Shown: piece after piece, positions 26,571 to 34,903 of the stretch
How positions within the stretch are numbered: the stretch's first letter is position 1
How the letters are laid out: every line of letters begins with the position of its first letter
Assembly (NCBI GenBank): GCA_034519515.1
Contig: JAXHOK010000037.1
Coordinates: 62,001 to 126,000, forward strand
Source: Arcicella sp034519515
GTDB lineage: Bacteria > Bacteroidota > Bacteroidia > Cytophagales > Spirosomataceae
Reading direction: 5' to 3'
Length of the DNA: 64,000 bases
The notes under the pieces: model-generated
Database searches by the model: none
What the model saw: only the letters and a program-made list of their open reading frames with translations
What the model was told of the DNA's origin: nothing
Program-made: the position numbers and the translations under genes

Positions 26571-28550
26571 TTACTTATCACTTTTCTTCTTCAAAACTAC
26601 CTGCTCAGCGTGTTTACTCACAATTCTGTTATAAAATTCACGCAAGGATTGATATTCTTCGGGTGAATAAACGGCTTTTTTTAACGTGATTTTACTGGTG
26701 ATTTTCAACGAGCCGTTTTCATTGATGCAACTGAATAAAAATCTCCCTCCGTTGTTTGGCAATGAAACGCTTTCTTGTTTTGGCATTTCTTCTACTACAT
26801 AATCTTCTGGTAATGAGAAGTTTGCGATGTAGTTTTCCTCCTGTGGTACCCCAAAATCTACGGGATATTGTCTTTCTTCTAATTTAAAGGGGTTTTTACT
26901 TTCACCTTCGCTCAGCATTGGGGTAATGTAGATAAGATTTCCCGCCATTGAATAGGCTTCGTTTAGCGTTATTTTTGCTGATAAAACTACTTCTTTTTCG
27001 AGCGTGTCTATATTGATAATTCCCAAAGATTCAAAAGTCTGATTAGGTCTATTTTTCTTATAATCAGACAGATAGCTATCTTTCCCTTTTTGCAAAACCG
27101 TATTTCTAAAATCGACCCCGCTGTGTCCCATAAAAGCGGTTTGACTCGTTCCCTTAATACTTTGGTCAGTGCCGATGGTCATAATATTTATCGTGGTTTT
27201 TCTCCGCATGGGCGAGGGCGTAATCATTACCCAACGGCTTTCTTTTTTGGCAATTAGCCTACCCCGTTCATTCAAACAACGAATGGGCAACATTCCGAGG
27301 GGCGTTAAACTGGTGGTGGCATCCAACAAAACGTCTTTGCCCCCAAGCGTGAGATGGGCAACCACATAATTGAATCTATCCAACAAAACCAAATCACTCA
27401 CTTTGCCGTTTGCTCGGGTACTCAGAATTACGGGATTCGCCTCCAAACCACATTCACGCAATAATCTGACTAACATCAAATTGATTTCGGCGGATGTTCC
27501 CGTGCGTTTTTCAAAGATTTTATCCAAGTTTTCATTGGTCGTAAATCGCTCTTCTCCGTTCCATTGCATAGTGGTTTGGATAAGTTTGTAAGCCGCCGTT
27601 ACCAGTCCGAGGGTATCGGGATGAAGCATCTTCAAACCCTTGGCAATATTATCGGCTTTGTCAAACCGTTTGATGGCTTTTCCAAAATTTTCATCCAATA
27701 AAAGAGTGGTATTGAGGGCTTCCCAAGTTTTGGAATAATTCGTTTTTGCTTGATTGGGGAATTGCGTTTCTGATAATTCAAAATCAATTTTTGACCTAAA
27801 ATTTTCAATAGTCGTCAAATACGGCTCCGTTTTGAGGGCTGGCACATCCTTCATCACAAAGCGATATTGCAAATAGGGATCTCGCACACTGCCCCGCATG
27901 AAATTATCGTTTCCTTGCTCATTTTCGTTGATATGAAGAGGCATGAGGCTTTGCAAGGTTAAATTAAACGTAAAATATCCTGGAATTTTGCTTCGTAATT
28001 CACTCCAAACCACGGGAATATCTTTCTGAAAAATCCAAGAACGGAGGTCATACCAAAAACCCGATTCCATTTCATAAGCATATTCAATGATTGAGCCTTC
28101 TCGTACTTGTGGCAATGTGAAAGTTTTGTAATAATATGCCTTGTTGGCTTTGTCCTCGAAAATGCTTTTTTCATCACTCTGATAAGCCTTAATTTCCTCA
28201 TTTTCAAGGTTGTAAGTGGTAGCTTTGAAATCTCGGATGGTTTCGTATTTATTGTCATAACCCACCCGATAACCAATTTTGACACTGGCTCTATCGAAGG
28301 CTGACTTCTTCAAAATCTTGATTCTGACGTGTCTTTTGTAGGTAATGAAAGGATAACCATCTGGAAAACTGTAAGAATAATCGCCATAATCGCCCAGCAC
28401 TACGGCTTCGGCGGCAGAATCTTTGGCGTAAGTTTTCATCTGTAAATCTTCCAAGGATATTTTACCAAATTCCATCGGTAAGGGCTTTTGAGCGAAGATT
28501 AGGTGAGAAAATAGGGTAAAAACCGTGAGTGATAGTAGTTGTTTTTTCAT
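26571..28550 (-). CDS. DUF3857 / transglutaminase-like protein
   Basis: A 659-aa protein with signal peptide (LFSHLIFAQ). The N-terminal half is DUF3857 (about 50-210: ITYKRHVRIKILKKSAFDR ... EGSIIEYAYE). The middle is a transglutaminase-like fold: KRTGTSAEINLMLVRLLREC, then YVVAHLTLGGKDVLLDAT with His and Asp of the triad. Where a true transglutaminase has Cys, this one reads Thr-Ser-Ala, so it may be inactive or non-enzymatic. The C-terminal region is beta-rich. Probably periplasmic; its role is unknown. Confidence 0.8.
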   Translation of the reverse strand: MKKQLLSLTVFTLFSHLIFAQKPLPMEFGKISLEDLQMKTYAKDSAAEAVVLGDYGDYSYSFPDGYPFITYKRHVRIKILKKSAFDRASVKIGYRVGYDNKYETIRDFKATTYNLENEEIKAYQSDEKSIFEDKANKAYYYKTFTLPQVREGSIIEYAYEMESGFWYDLRSWIFQKDIPVVWSELRSKIPGYFTFNLTLQSLMPLHINENEQGNDNFMRGSVRDPYLQYRFVMKDVPALKTEPYLTTIENFRSKIDFELSETQFPNQAKTNYSKTWEALNTTLLLDENFGKAIKRFDKADNIAKGLKMLHPDTLGLVTAAYKLIQTTMQWNGEERFTTNENLDKIFEKRTGTSAEINLMLVRLLRECGLEANPVILSTRANGKVSDLVLLDRFNYVVAHLTLGGKDVLLDATTSLTPLGMLPIRCLNERGRLIAKKESRWVMITPSPMRRKTTINIMTIGTDQSIKGTSQTAFMGHSGVDFRNTVLQKGKDSYLSDYKKNRPNQTFESLGIINIDTLEKEVVLSAKITLNEAYSMAGNLIYITPMLSEGESKNPFKLEERQYPVDFGVPQEENYIANFSLPEDYVVEEMPKQESVSLPNNGGRFLFSCINENGSLKITSKITLKKAVYSPEEYQSLREFYNRIVSKHAEQVVLKKKSDK

Positions 28551-28731
28551 GTGTATATCTGTAATACGGACGGTTTGATAATTTTATCCGTAGTGGTCAG
28601 ATTAGACAATTTTTTAAAAGTTATCTAATCTTGAATGATGACCCCAAACTACAAACGATTTTAACATTTTCCAAAAGTTTTATGGAATTAGGAAAGCCTT
28701 TGCATCATGTAGGAAACAAACATCCAACATC

Positions 28732-29847
28732 ATGCAAAACTTCCAACTCAACATCCAAAATCCTTGCCACGAAGCATGGGAAGGCTTTAAACCCACGCCC
28801 GAAGGCGGTTTCTGTGCTTCTTGTCAGAAAAATGTTATTGATTTCTCCGCAATGACCGAAAGCCAATTGGTGGCGTATTTCAGAGACTTACCCACTGAAA
28901 ATCAACACCTTTGCGGGCGTTTCCGAAATGACCAATTGCAGAAAGATTATCGGATTGAAGAGTGGTTTCCAGCTTTTTCGGTTTCTGATAAGATGGTGCA
29001 TTATGAAATCCCCATTTCCCAGTTCAGACAATCTCAAAATAAGATTTCTCTACCCTTGATTCGCCACAAGAAAATCATTAGAAATATGACGGTCGCCTTA
29101 CTCACTTTTGCCATCATCGAACAGGGTTGCGGACAGCAGAAACAACTGTCTGGTCAAGTCGTTGATGCTTCCGATGGGTCGCCTTTACCTGGGGTTTCTA
29201 TTGTGATAAAAGGCACAAAAAAAGGCGTTGCTTCTGATGTGAATGGTAAATATCAATTATCGGTTAATGAGCAAGATACGTTGGTTTTAAGTTCCGTTGG
29301 TTTTGAGCGTAAAACATTGATAGCCAAATCAGTATCTCCTATTATGAATATGCAAATACAGGCTGAAATGATGGGCGAAGTGGTGGTGGTTGGGTATGGA
29401 ACAATGGGCAAAATGAGTCTTACGGCTGGCGGTATTTCAGTATGTCGTACCGAATCAATCAATTCTACCGAAGCTACTTTTCCAGAAAAAAACTTTACTC
29501 AAAAATTCAAAACCGACCTAAAAGTTTTGGGCAATCCCACAGTTTCGAGAGAGGTCATTATTGTTTCGCAATTATCAGAAAAAATAGAAATAAATGACCC
29601 CGAAGAACGAGCAGAAGCGGTGGATTGGTACGCCAAGAATGGTTTTCAAAATATTGAAGAAGTACAGATATATGACCTTTCGGGACGAATATGTGCTACC
29701 GATTTCCATAAAATGAATGACGGTAAAATTAATATCAATCTCACGAACGTTCCTGCGGGGATGCACCTCGTGCGGGTGAAGTATTTTAATGAACGAAGTA
29801 TAGAAAATGAGGAAATCGGAGTAGTGCGGATTTGGGTAAAAAAATAA
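28732..29847 (+). CDS. Membrane protein with Cys-cluster domain and carboxypeptidase-regulatory domain
   Basis: A 371-aa protein in three parts. Residues 1-65 hold a cysteine-rich head (CHEAWEGF ... GFCASCQKNVIDFS ... LCGRF) that may bind metal. A single helix (about 117-135) follows. Outside it is a CarboxypepD_reg-like domain (SGQVVDASDGSPLPGVSIVI) ending in MMGEVVVVGYGTMGK, the motif that in SusC-type receptors precedes the TonB plug; no plug or barrel follows. The end (IYDLSGRICATDF ... LTNVPAGMHLVRVK) resembles a T9SS type A sorting domain. Its function is unknown, but the layout suggests a signal-linked or docking membrane protein. Confidence 0.65.
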   Translation: MQNFQLNIQNPCHEAWEGFKPTPEGGFCASCQKNVIDFSAMTESQLVAYFRDLPTENQHLCGRFRNDQLQKDYRIEEWFPAFSVSDKMVHYEIPISQFRQSQNKISLPLIRHKKIIRNMTVALLTFAIIEQGCGQQKQLSGQVVDASDGSPLPGVSIVIKGTKKGVASDVNGKYQLSVNEQDTLVLSSVGFERKTLIAKSVSPIMNMQIQAEMMGEVVVVGYGTMGKMSLTAGGISVCRTESINSTEATFPEKNFTQKFKTDLKVLGNPTVSREVIIVSQLSEKIEINDPEERAEAVDWYAKNGFQNIEEVQIYDLSGRICATDFHKMNDGKININLTNVPAGMHLVRVKYFNERSIENEEIGVVRIWVKK

Positions 29848-29925
29848 CCTTGATAAAAGTTCAAAATTTAACTAAATTGGACTCTTGAGCGTTATAGATA
29901 CAGTCATAACGAACTCATAAAATCC

Positions 29926-30768
29926 ATGCAAACAGTCCTCATAACAGGTGCAAATTCGGGCATTGGTTTGGCAACTGCCAAAGCCTTAGCCCTTCAACAA
30001 TATCAATTGATTCTTTTGGTCAGAAGTCAGCAAAAAGCAGATGAAACTTTATCAGAAATACTAAAACATTCACCCCATGCTCAGGTGGATTTTTATTTAG
30101 TTGATTTGACCGATTTTGCTTCAGTAAAAAAAGCAGCCGAGGCAATCAAGGCAAAATATACCATTCTGGATAGACTGATTAATAATGCTGGATATTCGCC
30201 CGTGGGTATTAGTTTTACGGCTGATGGGTATGAAAAATCCTTCGTAGCAAATCATTTAGGGCATTTTGTGCTGACGATGAATCTTTTACCATTACTCAAA
30301 AAATCTTCCGAAAGCCGAGTAATCAGTGTTTCTTCAGCGGCTCATGGTTTTGGGAAAGTGGATAGACTTTTTCAGAAAAAGAACACCAAACTGTCAGATT
30401 TTGGAGCTTATGGCGATGGCAAATTAGCGAATATATTGTTCACAAAAGGCTTGGCAAAATACGAAAAAGATTCGTCCATCACGGCTTATTCTTTGCACCC
30501 TGGCGTGGTGAAATCTAATTTTGGTAGTGATATGAATGGGATGTTAAAAATTGGTTTTACTTTGGCTCGTCCGTTTATGATTTCGGTAGAAAAAGGAGCA
30601 GAAACTTCTATTTATTTAGCCACCACTGATTTACAAAATCTTAGATTTAGAAATGGATATTATTTTGCCAAATCAAAACCCGCATCAATTTATAACAATG
30701 GCGTTACGAATGAAAGCATAGAATGGTTTTGGGAGAAAAGTTTGGAAGCAGTAGAAGGGTATATTTAA
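29926..30768 (+). CDS. Short-chain dehydrogenase/reductase (retinol dehydrogenase-like)
   Basis: A 280-aa protein with the NAD(P) loop TGANSGIG (residues 7-14), the NNAG motif, catalytic Ser in ISVSSAAHG and the Tyr-x-x-x-Lys pair in AYGDGKLAN. This is the classical SDR set in the arrangement of the retinol/WW-domain oxidoreductase-like group. It should act as a cytoplasmic NAD(P)-dependent oxidoreductase; the substrate is not predictable. The gene stands alone. Downstream are ATGATTA-type degenerate repeats (30766-30810) and a MITE. Confidence 0.85.
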   Translation: MQTVLITGANSGIGLATAKALALQQYQLILLVRSQQKADETLSEILKHSPHAQVDFYLVDLTDFASVKKAAEAIKAKYTILDRLINNAGYSPVGISFTADGYEKSFVANHLGHFVLTMNLLPLLKKSSESRVISVSSAAHGFGKVDRLFQKKNTKLSDFGAYGDGKLANILFTKGLAKYEKDSSITAYSLHPGVVKSNFGSDMNGMLKIGFTLARPFMISVEKGAETSIYLATTDLQNLRFRNGYYFAKSKPASIYNNGVTNESIEWFWEKSLEAVEGYI

Positions 30769-30869
30769 TGATTAGTGCGTAATGATTGATACATAATGAT
30801 TAATCATACTAAACAAAATTTGCCTACTTTTAGTAAATCATGCTTAACATTATTTATATTTCTTTATTA

Positions 30870-31059
30870 GGAACGGGAAAATAATAAGTGGATGAATTTT
30901 TAAATGTTATTTTTTGTGCCAATCAAGGCGATAAAACCGTGCGACGGTCGCCGCAGTTTAGCATCGCTAAATGAGGATTTAATCTGGGCGGCATTCCGCA
31001 ACGCAGAGTGGTGCAAAAAAGGGCATTTAAAAAACGTCTACTTATTGTTTTTCAGTTCC
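30870..31059 (-). mobile_element. MITE-like element, family 1 (190 bp)
   Basis: Same ends as the 17324 copy, with one base difference seen in the interior. Flanked by TTA (30867-30869 and 31060-31062). It lies 60 bases upstream of an Rpn-type nuclease gene. Confidence 0.85.
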
Positions 31060-31118
31060 TTAGCTTGAAATTGAATACAAAAATGGTAAATTTGTGAAAT
31101 CAATTTTAAAATTCAGAA

Positions 31119-31973
31119 ATGAGCAAAAAACTAATACAGTTCGATTGGGCAATTAAAAGACTTTTGAGAAATAAGGCAAATTTTGTAGTGCTGGAAGGTT
31201 TTTTAAGTGAACTCCTGTTTGATGATATTAAAATTGAGCAAATTTTGGAGAGTGAAAGTAATCAAGATTTGGACGATGAAAAGTTTAATCGTGTCGATAT
31301 TTTAACACAAAATTCTAAAAGTGAACTTATCATCATTGAGATACAGAGTACTTACGAAATAGACTATTTTCATCGAATGGCTTTTGGTGTTTCCAAGAGT
31401 ATTTCTGAAAATTTGAAACTTGGGCAGAAATATTCTGAAATTAAAAAAATAATATCCATCAACATTGTTTACTTCGACCTTGGACAAGGGCAAGATTATA
31501 TTTATAAAGGTAGAACAGATTTTAGAGGTCTTCATCAAAATGATTTATTAGGGCTTTCTTACAGACAGCAAAAAACGTTTTTGAAAGAAAATGTGTCCGA
31601 TATTTTCCCAGAGTATTTCCTGTTGAAAGTCAATCAATTTAACGACATTGCAAAAGATACGTTGGATGAATGGGTATATTTTTTAAAAAATAGTGAAGTG
31701 AAGGATGAGTTTAAAGCAAAAGGGTTGAGAGAAGCAGAAGAAGTGTTAGATATTATGCGTCTGACTGAAAGTGACCAATATGGCTACAACCGTTATTTAG
31801 ATAGTTTACATTTAAAAGCAAGTGAAATTTTTAGTTTACAAACGGAGGCTGAGTTTAAACTAAAAGATGAAATTGCCAAAAATTTATTATTGATTGGACT
31901 CTCGATCGAAGAAATTGCAAAAGCTACCAATTTAACTATTGGTCAGGTTGAGAAATTACAATCTGAAATGTAA
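31119..31973 (+). CDS. Rpn-family PD-(D/E)XK nuclease (transposase-like)
   Basis: A 284-aa protein. The N-terminal PD-(D/E)XK core shows D60 in FNRVDILTQ and E74-x-Q76 in IIIEIQSTYE, and the following YEIDYFHRMAFG is the family's usual continuation (PDDEXK_2). The end (LSIEEIAKATNLTIGQVEKLQ) is a helix-turn-helix-like tail. It differs clearly from the protein at 3909, so the two are not a recent duplication. A MITE lies just upstream; whether the nuclease has any link to it is unknown. Confidence 0.8.
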   Translation: MSKKLIQFDWAIKRLLRNKANFVVLEGFLSELLFDDIKIEQILESESNQDLDDEKFNRVDILTQNSKSELIIIEIQSTYEIDYFHRMAFGVSKSISENLKLGQKYSEIKKIISINIVYFDLGQGQDYIYKGRTDFRGLHQNDLLGLSYRQQKTFLKENVSDIFPEYFLLKVNQFNDIAKDTLDEWVYFLKNSEVKDEFKAKGLREAEEVLDIMRLTESDQYGYNRYLDSLHLKASEIFSLQTEAEFKLKDEIAKNLLLIGLSIEEIAKATNLTIGQVEKLQSEM

Positions 31974-32050
31974 ATAATCACTACCAATAGTACGCTTCGT
32001 GCCATAAATTTTATCTTAATGGAATGGATTAGACAGCAACTGCTTCCGTG

Positions 32051-34525
32051 CTACTGCCCTCCCCTAACCAAAGTCAAATATCCCGTCTGCGTAGGTACGG
32101 TATCACCCGTTTTGATGACATAAAAATAGGTCCCCATCGGCAAGAAATCATTACCATTTTTGCCGTTAAAAGGGTTATTAGGGTAATTTTTGGTCTTGAA
32201 AATCTCTCCTCCCCAACGATTAAAAATCGAAACTTCCGAATCTGGATAATCTTCAATTCCTTCCAAAATCCAAGCATCATTCACACTGTCATCATTGGGC
32301 GTGAAACCTTGCGGAATAACGATTTTTGTTTTCACAATCACCACAATCGTATCTTGATTTTTACAACCACTCAATGGGGCTGTGGCACTCAAAACATAGA
32401 TTTGAGTATTATTAGGTGATGCCAACGGACGACCAATCGCAGGATTATCTAAACCATTAGTAGGACTCCATTGCACGGAGACATTATTAGTGAAACTTCC
32501 CGTGATAGTACTTTTCAGTCGGACGGTATCTCCCCTAAAAATGGTTAAATCATTACCCAATTGTATTTTGGGTGTTAAATCCACAAAAGCAATACGGTTT
32601 GCTTTGGTAACGCATCCAAAATTATTGGTGTAAGTATAAAGTATCGACGATGGACCATAACCCGCCAATAGCGGACTGTAAATTGTTCCATCAATTCCTC
32701 TACCCGAAAATTTACCATTTACGGCATCATAAGGCGTAACGTAGGGTTTCAAATCAATCCTGTTGCCGCCCGTGCCGCACTGTGGGCTGATACTATCAAA
32801 ACGCACGGGAGTTTGTGGGTTTACTTTCAATTTCAAGGTGTCAGACATTTTCTTGCAGCCTTTATCATCTGTAACCTCCACCCGATACGTGTGCAATCCT
32901 AACGTTTTGACCCCAAATTTATCCCTCGAACTCCTCTCAACGCTCACCCCGTCTTGTTGCCAATCATAGTTATTATTAAATTTTTGGCTGGCATTCAACA
33001 CGATGGAATCACCTTCGCAAATGACTTTTATGCCTGAAATATTGCTTAAAACAGCGTCGGGAAGTGGATTGATAATTATATCGGAGGTTAATTCATATTG
33101 ACATACTGCTAAACCCGAACCCGAAATCTGATCCATATTTACCACATATTTTCCCGTTTTCTTTGCTTGGACGGATGGTTGATTGACTTTGATGGTATCA
33201 TTCCGATTGTTGAAAGTCCAGAGATAAGAATAGTCGTTAGTCGGGAAAGTACCGCCACCAATTTTTTCAATCTGTATAGACACTCCCGTAGGCGTATCGC
33301 AGACTTCCAAAGCAGGAGGATTTAGTTGAAATTTATCGGCAGGTTTTACTGAAACTATGGTTTTTTGAGACTCCGAAGAACCACTACAACCTGTTTTATA
33401 ACTAATTGTAACAGTATAATCTCCCGCCTCCGTTACTTTCAATATATTACCTTCGGCGTTGACGATATTAGCCCCATCTTTTTGCCATTGATATTGATAA
33501 TTAGTTTCAAACTTTGTGGCAATTTCTGAAAAACCCGTTTCACAAATATCAAGCGTCAATAACTGAGTGGGCAAAGGAGCTTTTTCTTTATAAACAACAG
33601 GAGGAGTTGGCGGGGGCAAACAATCAACAACTTTCAACTGAAAATCACGGCGAACTTGTCCGATAACTACGCCATTACGGAGTTCTTCTACCATCACAGA
33701 ATACACATAAAGTCCTAATTGTGTGGCAGTTACTGTAATTTTTCCAGTAGCATCAATGTTCATTGCTGGACTGCCAGGAATGGCGGTATTTTCAGTAAAA
33801 CCTCCTTGCCAAGTGATTCGGGGATAGTTGGAAGAACCAACAGGATTGGGTGTAACATTACCGCCCGTTCCTCCGCTACTAAAACCCCTCATGGGTGTAA
33901 CGAAGCTATAACGCAAGGCATCACCGTCCTCATCAGTAGCACCATTATCGAAGGTAAAAGGCTGTCCTGCACATATATATTCACCATTGGGGGTAGTAAA
34001 ACTGGGGGAGGAGTTTTTGAATTCGTTAGCATTGGCATCTATCAAAGCAGGAAATTCAAGGTAAAATAACATTCCTGCATTGCCAGGGTTTACAATATTA
34101 CTAACTGCCGTACTCCGACAGCATCTATCAAAAGCTATATAATACCCTTGGGGGTCGTTATAATCTTTGGGATCAAGGTAAATATTATCCTTAAATTCAA
34201 GCACCAAAACGTTTAGTCCCTGCGAGGTTGCACAGCCAGCATTGGCATAAATGAAGGGCGTTCCCTGAGTGTTAAAAGTGGATAATATTAATGATTTCAT
34301 CAACCTATTATCACTTTTTCGAAAAATAGCTACTGGGTAATTGTTATCTGAATTATTGACAGGTCTTCCGTTTCTATCAAAAAACAGATTGAGTGTAAGT
34401 TCATAATAACCTACTGTTCCTGTGTTAATCATCTCAAAATTACCCCCCAATATATGATTAGCTCGACTTTCAAACGAGAAACAAAAACAAATAAATACAA
34501 TAATAAAACGGTAAATTTTACACAT
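32051..34525 (-). CDS. T9SS type B sorted surface protein with Ig/PKD-like repeats
   Basis: An 824-aa protein with signal peptide (FCFSFESRA), an N-terminal beta domain (ILGGNFEMINTGTVGYYEL), a stretch resembling a bacterial Ig fold (GQPFTFDNGATDEDGDALRYS), several Ig/PKD-like repeats and the closing gliding-motility C-terminal domain (IPQGFTPNDDSVNDAW ... IFNRWGGEIF ... GTYFYVIK). That domain directs export by the type IX system. It is probably an adhesin-like surface protein. It shares its order with the disrupted gene at 14595-17099, which it can serve to reconstruct. Confidence 0.85.
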   Translation of the reverse strand: MCKIYRFIIVFICFCFSFESRANHILGGNFEMINTGTVGYYELTLNLFFDRNGRPVNNSDNNYPVAIFRKSDNRLMKSLILSTFNTQGTPFIYANAGCATSQGLNVLVLEFKDNIYLDPKDYNDPQGYYIAFDRCCRSTAVSNIVNPGNAGMLFYLEFPALIDANANEFKNSSPSFTTPNGEYICAGQPFTFDNGATDEDGDALRYSFVTPMRGFSSGGTGGNVTPNPVGSSNYPRITWQGGFTENTAIPGSPAMNIDATGKITVTATQLGLYVYSVMVEELRNGVVIGQVRRDFQLKVVDCLPPPTPPVVYKEKAPLPTQLLTLDICETGFSEIATKFETNYQYQWQKDGANIVNAEGNILKVTEAGDYTVTISYKTGCSGSSESQKTIVSVKPADKFQLNPPALEVCDTPTGVSIQIEKIGGGTFPTNDYSYLWTFNNRNDTIKVNQPSVQAKKTGKYVVNMDQISGSGLAVCQYELTSDIIINPLPDAVLSNISGIKVICEGDSIVLNASQKFNNNYDWQQDGVSVERSSRDKFGVKTLGLHTYRVEVTDDKGCKKMSDTLKLKVNPQTPVRFDSISPQCGTGGNRIDLKPYVTPYDAVNGKFSGRGIDGTIYSPLLAGYGPSSILYTYTNNFGCVTKANRIAFVDLTPKIQLGNDLTIFRGDTVRLKSTITGSFTNNVSVQWSPTNGLDNPAIGRPLASPNNTQIYVLSATAPLSGCKNQDTIVVIVKTKIVIPQGFTPNDDSVNDAWILEGIEDYPDSEVSIFNRWGGEIFKTKNYPNNPFNGKNGNDFLPMGTYFYVIKTGDTVPTQTGYLTLVRGGQ

Positions 34526-34703
34526 AGAATCTGAAATTAAATTAGATAATTTTATTCCTTGAATTATGTAGATTGAACTCGTGTTTTATAAAAGTGTATG
34601 TTCTTTTGGCTTACTATTGGATTTTAGAGTTAAGATAATTTCTTAAGAATGTTTTACTAAGTAGTAAGGAGGATGGGATAAGTACTAATTTACACAAAAA
34701 GAT

Positions 34704-34900
34704 TTTACGGAAAACGGTTCAAGGTAAAAGGTGAACGGTTGAGACCACGAAAATGTTGATTAATAATCTCAACTGTAAGCATATAACGATTATTTTTACT
34801 CAAAAGTATGTAAAATTTTAACTCCGTTCGCCATTTTCCGAATAAAACCGTTCACCGTTTACCCTGTACCGTTGACCGAATAAAAACCGTTTACCGTAAA
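34704..34900. repeat. Large inverted array of GGTGAACGG units upstream of recG
   Basis: Units such as TTTACGGAAAACGGTTCAAGG and GGTGAACGG at 34704-34745 and complements (CCGTTCACCGTTTACCC, CCGTTTACCGTAAAG) at 34820-34900 bracket an AT-rich centre. It ends three bases before the recG ATG, so it is likely part of the recG leader. Confidence 0.7.
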
Positions 34901-34903
34901 GTT

